A stretch of 16,007 bases of DNA from Scatosoma sp045652965 (GTDB taxonomy: Bacteria > Bacillota > Clostridia > Christensenellales > Borkfalkiaceae), in NCBI GenBank assembly GCA_045652965.1, contig JAZOLI010000125.1:1-16007 (forward strand). Reading direction: 5' to 3'. Positions 1 to 7,318 of this stretch are shown here, piece by piece (the first letter of the stretch is position 1; each line of letters begins with the position of its first letter). A model generated the notes under the pieces. That model saw only the letters and a program-made list of their open reading frames with translations. It was not told the DNA's origin and ran no database searches. Position numbers and translations under genes: made by a program.

Positions 1-2
1 GT

Positions 3-1100
3 GAAGAAATCACTGCGCGCATTTACGAGCTTGCAGGGGAAACGTTCAATATCAATTCCACCCAACAACTTGGTAAAATACTTTTCGATAAATTAAAAAT
101 CGGCAGCGGTGTCAAAAAAACGAAAGAGAGCAAATCGTATAAAACAACCGCGGAAGAGCTTGAAAAATACGCTGATAGTTCGGAAATTGTTCGCCAAATT
201 TTGCGGTATAGAACGGTGCAAAAGCTTTATTCGACGTATATCGAAGGTTTTAAACCGCTTATCAAAAAGGGAAAAGTGCACACCACCTACAACCAAAGCA
301 ACACGGCAACAGGTCGGCTTTCGAGCACCAACCCCAATCTGCAAAATATCCCCATAAAAACGGAAGAAGGGCGCGAGCTTCGCAAACTTTTCACAGCAAG
401 CGATGGCAACGTTTTAATCGACGCCGACTATTCGCAAATTGAGCTTCGTCTTTTGGCGCATTTTTCTAAGTGTAAGGAGCTCATCAAAGCTTACGTCGAA
501 GATAGGGACATTCACGCAACGACCGCGTCGCAGGTTTTCAACGTGCCCTTGGAAGCGGTTAGCGCGGAGCAACGCCGCCAAGCCAAAGCGGTCAATTTCG
601 GCATCATCTACGGCATAAGCGCGTTCGGACTTTCCAAAGATTTAAACATTAGCGCAAAGCGCGCACAGGAATATATCGATAAATATTTCGAGTTTTATTC
701 GGGTGTGAAAGAGTATATGCAAGGCAACGTGGACGCAGCAACAAGCGTTGGCGAAGTGAAAACGTTGCTTGGGCGTAGACGCGTGATCAACGAAGCGCGC
801 TCCGCAAATCGCAACGTGCGCATGTTCGGTGAGCGCGCCGCAATGAATATGCCGCTCCAAGGCTCAAGCGCGGATATCATAAAACTCGCCATGCTCGGCG
901 TTTATGAAAAGCTAAAAGGCGGAAATTATAAAGCAAAGCTCGTTTTACAAGTACACGACGAACTTGTGATCGATTGTCCCAAAAACGAAGCGGAAGAAGT
1001 GGCAAAACTTTTAAAAACGGAAATGGAAAACGCCGTATCCTTGCTCGTTCCGCTCACCGTGGAAGTAGGGATCGGTGAAAATTGGTTTGAAACGAAATAG
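3..1100 (+). CDS. polA: DNA polymerase I, C-terminal polymerase domain (5' end outside window)
   Basis: The frame is open from the left edge, so this is the last 365 residues of a protein that is normally about 850-900 residues long. It performs template-directed DNA synthesis in repair and Okazaki fragment processing. The family A polymerase motifs are all visible. Motif A is DADYSQIELRLL, with the metal-binding Asp at about 420-422. The O-helix motif B is RRQAKAVNFGIIYG at about 573-614, with the Lys, Phe and Tyr that contact the incoming nucleotide. Motif C is QVHDELV at about 948-968, with the second catalytic Asp. A TGRLSS primer-template contact motif lies ahead of motif A. The first internal Met, at 201, is not the real start because homologous sequence (AGETFNINSTQQLG) continues upstream. 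The 5'-nuclease and 3'-5' exonuclease domains cannot be judged here. The gene is followed after 11 bp by the dipeptidase gene, so the two are probably co-transcribed. Confidence 0.97.
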   Translation, partial: EEITARIYELAGETFNINSTQQLGKILFDKLKIGSGVKKTKESKSYKTTAEELEKYADSSEIVRQILRYRTVQKLYSTYIEGFKPLIKKGKVHTTYNQSNTATGRLSSTNPNLQNIPIKTEEGRELRKLFTASDGNVLIDADYSQIELRLLAHFSKCKELIKAYVEDRDIHATTASQVFNVPLEAVSAEQRRQAKAVNFGIIYGISAFGLSKDLNISAKRAQEYIDKYFEFYSGVKEYMQGNVDAATSVGEVKTLLGRRRVINEARSANRNVRMFGERAAMNMPLQGSSADIIKLAMLGVYEKLKGGNYKAKLVLQVHDELVIDCPKNEAEEVAKLLKTEMENAVSLLVPLTVEVGIGENWFETK

Positions 1101-1111
1101 GAGCGTTTTAT

Positions 1112-2098
1112 ATGATTTTCGATTTGCACTGCGATACCGTTTGGAAAATCAGTGAAGCAAAACGAAAAGGCGAAGAAATTAGCCTGAAAAAATCATATTT
1201 ACAAATCGACGAAGAAAAACTTAAAAAGGGCAATTATTTTGCGCAATGCTTTGCGATCTATATCCCTAATCAATATCCTAACCCCTACGAGCGGTGCTTA
1301 CACGACGTTGAAATTTATGAAAAACAAATTTCAGAAAGTGACGTGCTCGCACCAGTTTATAACTATGCCGATTTTGAAAAGAACGCAAAGGCAGGTAAAA
1401 TTTCCGCCCTTTTAACCATGGAAGACGGTTGCCCGATTGGCGAAAATTTAAACAATTTATACGCGTTATACGATAGGGGCGTGCGCATGATTTGCCTTTT
1501 GCACAACCTTATAAATCCTATCGGCAACCCCAATTTTGGTCGCTATTTTCCAAACGGCGAGCCCAATACAAGTATACCAAACGAAACAAAGGGTTTAACG
1601 GAATTTGGGCGGAAGCTCGTGCAAGAAATGAATAAATTGGGAATCGTGATCGACGTTTCCCATTTGTCCGATAAAGGCTTTTACGATGTCGTTTCTCTTA
1701 GCAAACGACCAATCGCAGCTTCCCATTCTAACGCTCGCTCAGTTTGTAAACACGTTCGAAATTTAACGGACGATATGCTATATAAACTCGCTGAAAACGG
1801 TGGGGCAACAGGCATCAATTTTGCAAACCATTTTATGCACGACGACGAATTGCGCGGACGAAACACGCTCGATTGTGCAATAGAGCATATAAAACACATC
1901 AAAAAGAAAATCGGCACGCAGCATATCGCTTTGGGTAGCGATTTTGATGGGATTGATCCTGATATAGAGCTTTGCGATGCTTCAAAAATGGATTTACTTG
2001 TCAAAAAATTGGAAACAAGCGGCTTTTCGAGCGGAGAAATTGAAAAAATTTGCTATAAAAATGCATTGCGAATTTTTAAAGAAAATATGCTTTCGTGA
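1112..2098 (+). CDS. Membrane dipeptidase (peptidase M19 family)
   Basis: This is a 328-residue zinc dipeptidase of the renal dipeptidase/M19 amidohydrolase-fold family, which hydrolyses dipeptides. The family metal ligands are present: HxD near the N-terminus (H6, D8 in LHCDT), the bridging glutamate E104 in LLTMEDG, H184 in IDVSHLSD, H205 in AASHSNARS with the substrate-binding Arg R209, and D277 in GSDFDGI. Despite the family name there is no signal peptide or membrane segment, so it is probably cytoplasmic, as in many Firmicutes homologues. The start is supported by GGAG overlapping the polA stop about 8 bp upstream. It lies between polA and coaE with short gaps, which looks like an operon of convenience and not a pathway. 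The physiological substrate cannot be told from the sequence. Confidence 0.93.
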   Translation: MIFDLHCDTVWKISEAKRKGEEISLKKSYLQIDEEKLKKGNYFAQCFAIYIPNQYPNPYERCLHDVEIYEKQISESDVLAPVYNYADFEKNAKAGKISALLTMEDGCPIGENLNNLYALYDRGVRMICLLHNLINPIGNPNFGRYFPNGEPNTSIPNETKGLTEFGRKLVQEMNKLGIVIDVSHLSDKGFYDVVSLSKRPIAASHSNARSVCKHVRNLTDDMLYKLAENGGATGINFANHFMHDDELRGRNTLDCAIEHIKHIKKKIGTQHIALGSDFDGIDPDIELCDASKMDLLVKKLETSGFSSGEIEKICYKNALRIFKENMLS

Positions 2099-2115
2099 AA
2101 CTTTTATTGTGAAAC
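2095..2115 (+). repeat. GTGAAAC repeat pair before coaE
   Basis: GTGAAAC at 2095-2101 and 2109-2115, starts 14 bp apart; the first copy contains the dipeptidase TGA stop. An equivalent pair with the same 14-bp spacing follows coaE. Confidence 0.55.
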
Positions 2116-2127
2116 ATAGGAGAAATT

Positions 2128-2721
2128 ATGAGTAAAAAGATTGCAATCACAGGGGGGATTGGCAGCGGAAAAACAACCGTTTCTAATCTAATCAAAGAAA
2201 AAGGTTATCCCGTTTATTCCTGTGATGAAATTTATAAAGAGCTTATCGAATCAACAATTTATATCAAGGAAATTGAAAAGGCGTTCCCTGCCGCCATAAA
2301 ACAGGGGAAAATCGATAAAAAAAGCCTTGCGGAAATTATATTTTCTAACAAGCAGGAAAGAAAACGCTTAAATGAAATCGCCCATCCTCTTATCATGGAA
2401 GCTCTTTTGGATCGTATGAATAAGAACGAAAACAAACTCGTTTTTGCCGAAGTTCCGCTTTTATTCGAAGAAAATTTTGAAAATTTATTCGATCAAACGA
2501 TCGTTGTTTTAAGAAATCGAGAAGAGCGCATTCGCTCAATTTGTGAAAGGGACGGCATTTCCCCTGAAAAAGCAATCGAGCGTTTAAACGCACAATTTGA
2601 TTATGATGATGTAAGCTCAAAAAATCACTTACAAAAAATTGGCACGATTTTTATTAAAAACAAAGGGGACGTGAACGCCCTTAAAAAGAACGTAGAACTC
2701 GTTTTAAAAGATCTTATGTGA
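2128..2721 (+). CDS. coaE: Dephospho-CoA kinase
   Basis: This 197-residue P-loop kinase catalyses the last step of coenzyme A synthesis, the ATP-dependent phosphorylation of the 3'-OH of dephospho-CoA in the cytoplasm. The Walker A motif GGIGSGKT is at residues 9-16. Other family signatures follow: YSCDEIYKEL after the P-loop, RLNEIAHPLI with the conserved HP, FAEVPLLFE in the core strand, and the lid/adenine region R-x2-R-x4-RDGIS ending in a conserved Arg and Gln (ERLNAQF). The length is normal for CoaE. AGGAGA lies 4 bp before the ATG. It sits 29 bp after the dipeptidase gene and is followed by an intrinsic terminator, so it is the last gene of its transcript. GTGAAAC repeats lie on both sides of it. 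Confidence 0.96.
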   Translation: MSKKIAITGGIGSGKTTVSNLIKEKGYPVYSCDEIYKELIESTIYIKEIEKAFPAAIKQGKIDKKSLAEIIFSNKQERKRLNEIAHPLIMEALLDRMNKNENKLVFAEVPLLFEENFENLFDQTIVVLRNREERIRSICERDGISPEKAIERLNAQFDYDDVSSKNHLQKIGTIFIKNKGDVNALKKNVELVLKDLM

Positions 2722-2738
2722 AACATTGTCCGTGAAAC
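2718..2738 (+). repeat. GTGAAAC repeat pair after coaE
   Basis: GTGAAAC at 2718-2724 and 2732-2738, starts 14 bp apart; the first copy contains the coaE TGA stop. It mirrors the pair before coaE in sequence, spacing and position relative to a stop codon. Confidence 0.55.
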
Positions 2739-2752
2739 AAAATATTGCAACC

Positions 2753-2805
2753 AAAAAGACGGAGAATTCCCCGCTGTAGTTTTTAGGGGAAATCCGTCTT
2801 TTTTT
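2753..2805 (+). terminator. Intrinsic terminator after coaE
   Basis: AAAAAGACGGA (2753-2763) pairs with TCCGTCTTTTT (2793-2803), and the upper stem TTCCCC/GGGGAA closes a 13-nt loop. A small internal asymmetry separates the two stems. A run of seven T follows (2799-2805), partly inside the stem. Its place 31 bp after the coaE stop, ahead of an independently promoted operon, fits Rho-independent termination of the polA-coaE transcript. The A tract on the 5' side could also let it act in the opposite direction. Confidence 0.9.
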
Positions 2806-2818
2806 GTTAAATGTATGG

Positions 2819-2878
2819 TATTATGTCAGACGTAATTGCTTTGCTACGCAAAGTAGAATAATTATGTTTGACATAGTA
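2819..2878 (+). repeat. Long imperfect inverted repeat with inner hairpin (possible structured RNA or palindromic element)
   Basis: Arms of 19 nt at 2819-2837 and 2860-2878 pair at 16 positions by Watson-Crick rules. The three exceptions all become G.U pairs if the + strand is read as RNA. Inside the arms, CTTTGC (2839-2844) pairs with GCAAAG (2848-2853) around a 3-nt loop. The element lies after the coaE terminator and about 100 bp before the glgB promoter, so it is not part of the main glgB leader. There is no T-tract after it, so it is not a standard terminator. It could be a small RNA, a decayed MITE/REP-like palindrome, or a protein-binding site. Confidence 0.55.
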
Positions 2879-2978
2879 AAATGAGGCGGAAATGATAAAA
2901 AATGCGGAAATTCTCCCTACATTTCCCAAAAAAAGCAAAAAGTTATGAAATAACTTAAAAAATTTTGCCTTTATACTC

Positions 2979-3007
2979 TTGAAAATCTTTTAAAAATGTG
3001 ATAAAAT
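2979..3007 (+). promoter_or_regulatory. Sigma-A-type promoter for the glycogen operon
   Basis: TTGAAA (2979-2984) and TAAAAT (3002-3007) are separated by exactly 17 bp, with a TG dinucleotide at 2999-3000 in the extended -10 position. This would give a transcript start near 3014 and a leader of about 40 nt before glgB. It is the only strong promoter-like match in the 250 bp between the coaE terminator and glgB, and all six downstream genes can be read from it. Confidence 0.7.
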
Positions 3008-3026
3008 ATACATAATAGTGGGTGTT

Positions 3027-3046
3027 GATTTCATTCTAATGAAATC
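3027..3046 (+). promoter_or_regulatory. Perfect 8-bp inverted repeat in the glgB leader, touching the ribosome binding site
   Basis: GATTTCAT (3027-3034), loop TCTA, then ATGAAATC (3039-3046). The next base begins the Shine-Dalgarno sequence GGAGGG (3047-3052), four bp before the ATG at 3056. As DNA it is a symmetric site downstream of the predicted start of transcription, where a repressor could block elongation. As RNA it is a hairpin stacked directly against the ribosome binding site. Either role would regulate the whole operon through glgB; the sequence does not decide between them. Confidence 0.5.
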
Positions 3047-3055
3047 GGAGGGTAT

Positions 3056-4951
3056 ATGCAATTGTTTAAAACGGAGTTTCCTTTACATTTATTTCATCAC
3101 GGTGAAAATTTTAAAACGTATGAATTGATGGGGGCGCACTCCGCCGTTTATAAGAAAAAGCGGGGCTACGTATTTCGCGTATGGGCGCCTCGCGCTCAAA
3201 GCGTTTCGGTCGTAGGGGATTTCAACGATTGGGACGCTTCTTCGCATCCCATGCAAAGAATGCTCGACGGGGAAACGTTTGAAACGTTTATCCCAAACTT
3301 AAAACAATTCGACACGTATAAGTATTGCATCCGAACGAAAGATGGGAGAACGCTTTTCAAAGCCGATCCTTACGCTTTCCACACGGAAACACCGGGAACA
3401 AATTCCTCAAACGCATCCAAACTCTACGATTTATCGGGCTATAAGTGGGCGGATAAGGCATATTGGGAAAACCGCAAACATATCAATATCTATGCTTCAC
3501 CCATGAATATCTACGAAGTAAACCTTTTATCGTGGAAACAAAAGGAGAACGGTGAATATTTAACCTATCGCGAACTTGCCAAAGAGCTCGTCGATTACGT
3601 GGTAAAAATGGGCTATACGCACGTAGAATTTATGCCTTTAACGGAATATCCGTTCGACGGATCTTGGGGATATCAAGTGACAGGCTATTATGCAGTCACT
3701 TCCCGTCTTGGCGAGCCGAAAGATTTTATGTATCTCGTCGATTGTTTTCATAAGGCAGGAATCGGCGTCATTCTCGATTGGGTGCCTGCACATTTCCCCA
3801 AAGACGATTTCGGGTTATATGAATTCGACGGACAACCACTTTACGAAGCTTCTCAATGGGATAGAATGGAGCACAAGGGCTGGGGCACTCGCAAGTTTGA
3901 TTACGGCAGAAACGAAGTGATTTCCTTTTTGATCTCTTCCGCCATGTTCCTGCTTGACACCTATCACGTCGACGGATTGAGAGTGGACGCGGTTGCTTCT
4001 ATGCTTTATCTCGATTATGAAAAAAAGCCCGGGGAGTGGGTACCGAATATTTACGGCGAAAATAAAAACTTGGAAGCGGTTGCATTTCTGCGCCGTTTAA
4101 ACGAAGCAGTGTTTGGCTTTTTCCCGACGGCTTTGATGATCGCTGAAGAATCGACCGCTTGGCCGTACGTCACAAAACCGACGAATATGGGCGGTTTAGG
4201 CTTCAATTTCAAATGGAATATGGGTTGGATGAACGACGTGTTATCGTATATCGCAAAAGACCCTGTATATCGTAAACACGAACACAACAAACTTACGTTT
4301 TCTATGATGTACGCCTTTTCTGAAAACTACGTGCTTCCCATCTCCCACGACGAAGTGGTGCACGGAAAGGCATCGCTAATTGGTAAAATGCCTGGGGATT
4401 ATTTTGAAAAATTTGCAGGAATGCGCGCATTTTTAGGGTATATGATGTCGCATCCAGGGAAAAAGCTTCATTTCATGGGCTCGGAATTTGGACAGTTTAA
4501 GGAATGGAATTATAAAGAAGGGGTTGAATTTTTCTTAAAATCCTATCCAAACCATAAAAAACTCTCCCTTGCGGTAAAAGAGCTCAACCAGCTTTATAAA
4601 TCAACGCCTGCGCTCTACGAAATTGAAGATTCATGGGACGGTTTTGAATGGCTCGCCGCCGACGATAACGATAGAAACTTCTTGGCTTATCAAAGAAAGG
4701 ATAGGGAAGGAAACGCCATCGTTGTTATGATCAATTTCTCAGGCACCGATTTTCACGGTTATCGTCTTGGACTTCCCAAAGGCAAATATAAACTTGTTTT
4801 CAACTCCGATTCTGTTCGCTACGGCGGAAGCGGACAAATGAAAAAATATATCTTTAACACGGAAAAATCGTATAGGCACGGAAAGGAATATTCGATCGGT
4901 TTCGATTTACCCAAACTGACTTGCGTATATTTAAAAAAAATAAATTTATAA
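3056..4951 (+). CDS. glgB: 1,4-alpha-glucan branching enzyme
   Basis: This 631-residue glycogen branching enzyme cuts an alpha-1,4 chain and re-attaches it through an alpha-1,6 bond. An N-terminal CBM48/E-set domain (about residues 25-115, with RVWAPRAQSVSVVGDFNDW) precedes the GH13 catalytic barrel. The four GH13 regions are visible: DWVPAHF with D241/H246, GLRVDAVASM with nucleophile D311, MIAEEST with acid/base E364, and ISHDEVVHGK with H431/D432. The branching-enzyme signature EFMPLTEYPFDGSWGYQ is at about 191-207. A C-terminal beta domain follows from about residue 540. The length matches the short (single N-domain) bacterial type. GGAGGG precedes the ATG by 4 bp. It is the first gene of the operon, and its stop overlaps the ribosome binding site of glgC. 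Confidence 0.97.
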   Translation: MQLFKTEFPLHLFHHGENFKTYELMGAHSAVYKKKRGYVFRVWAPRAQSVSVVGDFNDWDASSHPMQRMLDGETFETFIPNLKQFDTYKYCIRTKDGRTLFKADPYAFHTETPGTNSSNASKLYDLSGYKWADKAYWENRKHINIYASPMNIYEVNLLSWKQKENGEYLTYRELAKELVDYVVKMGYTHVEFMPLTEYPFDGSWGYQVTGYYAVTSRLGEPKDFMYLVDCFHKAGIGVILDWVPAHFPKDDFGLYEFDGQPLYEASQWDRMEHKGWGTRKFDYGRNEVISFLISSAMFLLDTYHVDGLRVDAVASMLYLDYEKKPGEWVPNIYGENKNLEAVAFLRRLNEAVFGFFPTALMIAEESTAWPYVTKPTNMGGLGFNFKWNMGWMNDVLSYIAKDPVYRKHEHNKLTFSMMYAFSENYVLPISHDEVVHGKASLIGKMPGDYFEKFAGMRAFLGYMMSHPGKKLHFMGSEFGQFKEWNYKEGVEFFLKSYPNHKKLSLAVKELNQLYKSTPALYEIEDSWDGFEWLAADDNDRNFLAYQRKDREGNAIVVMINFSGTDFHGYRLGLPKGKYKLVFNSDSVRYGGSGQMKKYIFNTEKSYRHGKEYSIGFDLPKLTCVYLKKINL

Positions 4952-4961
4952 GGGGTGCTTT

Positions 4962-6155
4962 ATGCAAAGAAAAAAAGAATGCGTTGCAATGCTTTTGGCT
5001 GGCGGACAAGGTACCCGCCTTTACGCCTTGACGACAAACGTTGCAAAACCTGCGGTTGCCTTTGGCGCAAAATACCGCATCATCGATTTCCCGTTATCCA
5101 ACTGCATCAACTCGGGCATCGACACGGTTGGCGTACTCACGCAATATCAACCGCTTATCTTGAACGAATATATTGGAAACGGACAACCGTGGGATCTTGA
5201 CAGAACCTACGGCGGCGTACATATTTTGTCGCCGTATCAAGCAAAAACCAACTCTTCTTGGTATGAAGGCACGGCGAACGCGATCTATCAAAATCTTCAC
5301 TTTATGAAGATGTATAACCCCGAATACGTGCTTATTTTATCGGGCGATCACATCTACAAAATGGATTATGCGGCAATGCTCAAAGCACACAAGGACAACG
5401 GCGCAGATTGCACGATTGCAGCGATTGACGTTCCACTTTCCGAAGCATCGAGATTTGGTATTTTGAACACCAATCCCGACGGTTCTATTTATCAATTTGA
5501 AGAGAAGCCCAAAATGCCTAAAAGCACGCTTGCTTCCATGGGCATCTACATTTTCAACGCACAAAAACTTTTCAAATATCTAGAAGAAGACGATGCAAAC
5601 CCCAATTCTTCCAAAGATTTCGGCAAAGACGTTTTGCCTGCCATGTTAAACGCAGGAGAAAAGATGTTCTCTTATCGTTTTGAAGGATATTGGAAAGACG
5701 TTGGAACGATCGCTTCGCTTTGGGAAGCGAACATGGATTTGCTCGGCGACGATCCCAAATTCGACGTTGGCGACAAAACGTGGAAAATCCATTCGAGAAA
5801 CCCGCTTGCACCCCCTGAACATATTGGCGAAAACGGCGTGGTGAAAAATTCCATGATTGCTCTCGGTTGCGAAATCGACGGTGTTGTGGAAAATTCGATA
5901 CTTGGCAGCAACGTAATCGTTGAAAAGGGCGCAATTGTAAAAGATTCCGTCGTGCTTGCAAATAGCGTGATTAAAGCGGATGCAAGCGTTTCCTATTCGA
6001 TTATCGATGAAGACGTGACGGTGGGAAAATCGGCGAAAATCGGCGTAGATAAAGATCCGTCGGCGGAAATCGTTGTGCTTGGCAGAGAATTGACCGTTGG
6101 CGACGGCGTTATCGTTTCCGAAGGTCAAAAACACGAAAAAGACATTATGGCGTAA
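4962..6155 (+). CDS. glgC: Glucose-1-phosphate adenylyltransferase (ADP-glucose pyrophosphorylase), catalytic subunit
   Basis: This 397-residue enzyme makes ADP-glucose from ATP and glucose-1-phosphate, the committed step of glycogen synthesis. The nucleotidyltransferase fold starts with AGGQGTRL at 13-20, followed by AKPAVAFGAKYRIIDFPLSN. The metal-binding aspartate lies in LILSGDHIYKMDY (about 125-136), the sugar-phosphate Lys is K182 in FEEKPK, and FEGYWKDVGTI precedes the C-terminal domain. From about residue 290 hexapeptide repeats (left-handed beta helix, for example NSMIALGCEIDGVVENSILG) form the oligomerisation and allosteric domain. The ribosome binding site AGGGGTG overlaps the TAA of glgB, which suggests translational coupling. 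All catalytic positions I can check are intact, unlike in the next gene. Confidence 0.96.
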   Translation: MQRKKECVAMLLAGGQGTRLYALTTNVAKPAVAFGAKYRIIDFPLSNCINSGIDTVGVLTQYQPLILNEYIGNGQPWDLDRTYGGVHILSPYQAKTNSSWYEGTANAIYQNLHFMKMYNPEYVLILSGDHIYKMDYAAMLKAHKDNGADCTIAAIDVPLSEASRFGILNTNPDGSIYQFEEKPKMPKSTLASMGIYIFNAQKLFKYLEEDDANPNSSKDFGKDVLPAMLNAGEKMFSYRFEGYWKDVGTIASLWEANMDLLGDDPKFDVGDKTWKIHSRNPLAPPEHIGENGVVKNSMIALGCEIDGVVENSILGSNVIVEKGAIVKDSVVLANSVIKADASVSYSIIDEDVTVGKSAKIGVDKDPSAEIVVLGRELTVGDGVIVSEGQKHEKDIMA

Positions 6156-6170
6156 AGGGGGATAAAGAGT

Positions 6171-7286
6171 ATGGCAACATCAGCAATTGGCGTTATTTTT
6201 TCCAACATGCACGAAGAAAACGTGCCCGAGCTCGTTAGAAGAAGAACGATGGCTTCCATTCCGTACGGCGGAAGATATCGTATCATCGATTTCGCGCTTT
6301 CCAACATGGTCAATTCGGGAATCACGACGGTAGGGCTTATGACGAGCAACAACTATCGTTCCTTAATCGATCATATCGGGAGCGGTAAAGAGTGGGATTT
6401 GGCGAGAAAAGACGGCGGTCTTATCTTGCTTCCGCCTTTCTCCGATCGTCACGATAAACTGTATTCTACGCGTTTAGAAGCCTTAAACAGCTTGCGCGGT
6501 TTTCTCTATCGCCGCAACGAAAAATACGTCGTGCTTTGCGATTGCGACGGCGTAATGCGTTTGGATATTGACGACGTTCTCACAAAACACGAAGAAAAGA
6601 ACGCAGATATCACAATGGTCACACACCACGGCAAAGTGGGGCACCGCGCCGATTTCATGCTCCTTAGAGCTGATGAAAACGAGCGCGTTCGTGAAATTAA
6701 GCTTTCGCCGCACATGGATGAAGGGCAAACGGCAGATATTTTCATTAATATGATGGTTATCAACCGTCAATTCTTGCTCAATCTCGTAGAAGATTCAGTG
6801 ACGCACGGTTTTTCCAGCTTTGAAAGCGATATCTTAATCAAACAAATCGAAAGCTTGAAAATTTATCGCTATGATTTCAAAGGCTATTATGCTGGGTTCG
6901 ATTCGATTGCGGCGTATTATAAACACAACATGGAGCTTTTGCAAAAAGACGTTCGCGACGAATTGTTCGGTGCGCGCGATATCTACACGAAAGTTCGTGA
7001 TAGCGCGCCGTCTAAATATAGCGAAAACGCACTCGTTAAAAACTCGTTGATTTCCGACGGTTGTGAAATTGAAGGCGTTGTAGAAAATTGTATTTTATTC
7101 CGCGGCGTAAAAGTTGGAAAGGGGGCAGTCGTACGCAACTCGATTATTATGCAAGACAACATAATCGGACAAAACGCCACGCTCGATTGCGTAATCACCG
7201 ATAAAAACGTTGTGGTAAGCGATCGCAAAACGCTTGGCGGATGCGCAACGCTTCCCTATTACATTCCCAAAGGCACGCGCCTTTAA
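6171..7286 (+). CDS. glgD: GlgD, ADP-glucose pyrophosphorylase-like regulatory subunit
   Basis: This 371-residue paralogue of GlgC keeps the fold signature YGGRYRIIDFALSNMVNSGI (about 32-51) and a C-terminal hexapeptide-repeat region (KNSLISDGCEIEGVVENCIL). The catalytic N-terminal loop is lost: the AGGQGTRL of GlgC is replaced by a stretch reading IFSNMHEENVPELVRRR (about 9-25). The SGDHIYKMDY motif is replaced by CDCDGVMRLDI (123-133). In Bacillus and Clostridium-type operons such proteins act with GlgC in a hetero-oligomer and modulate it. By homology this one is probably non-catalytic or weakly catalytic. It starts 15 bp after glgC, with an AAGGGGGA ribosome binding site. Confidence 0.94.
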   Translation: MATSAIGVIFSNMHEENVPELVRRRTMASIPYGGRYRIIDFALSNMVNSGITTVGLMTSNNYRSLIDHIGSGKEWDLARKDGGLILLPPFSDRHDKLYSTRLEALNSLRGFLYRRNEKYVVLCDCDGVMRLDIDDVLTKHEEKNADITMVTHHGKVGHRADFMLLRADENERVREIKLSPHMDEGQTADIFINMMVINRQFLLNLVEDSVTHGFSSFESDILIKQIESLKIYRYDFKGYYAGFDSIAAYYKHNMELLQKDVRDELFGARDIYTKVRDSAPSKYSENALVKNSLISDGCEIEGVVENCILFRGVKVGKGAVVRNSIIMQDNIIGQNATLDCVITDKNVVVSDRKTLGGCATLPYYIPKGTRL

Positions 7287-7300
7287 CAACCCTTTAACAA
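7280..7300 (+). repeat. Tandem 10-bp repeat at the glgD stop
   Basis: CCTTTAACAA occurs at 7280-7289 and again at 7291-7300 with a single C between. The first copy contains the glgD stop codon, so a copying event here duplicated the gene end and placed a second in-frame-like TAA in the spacer before glgA. It has no evident function. Confidence 0.6.
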
Positions 7301-7318
7301 AAATAAGGAGCAAAGAAA

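Noticed and set aside
109..357. 82-aa + strand frame at the left edge
   Set aside because: It lies inside polA in another frame; the polA frame shows clear family A sequence upstream and through this stretch.
2095..2738. parS (ParB) site near coaE
   Set aside because: parS is a palindrome of two inverted half-sites; here the half-site-like GTGAAACA copies are all in the same direction.
5572..6134. Long antisense frames of 129 and 162 aa opposite glgC
   Set aside because: They mirror the codon bias of glgC; their sequences are rich in Arg, Phe and Cys as expected of antisense frames and show no domain.
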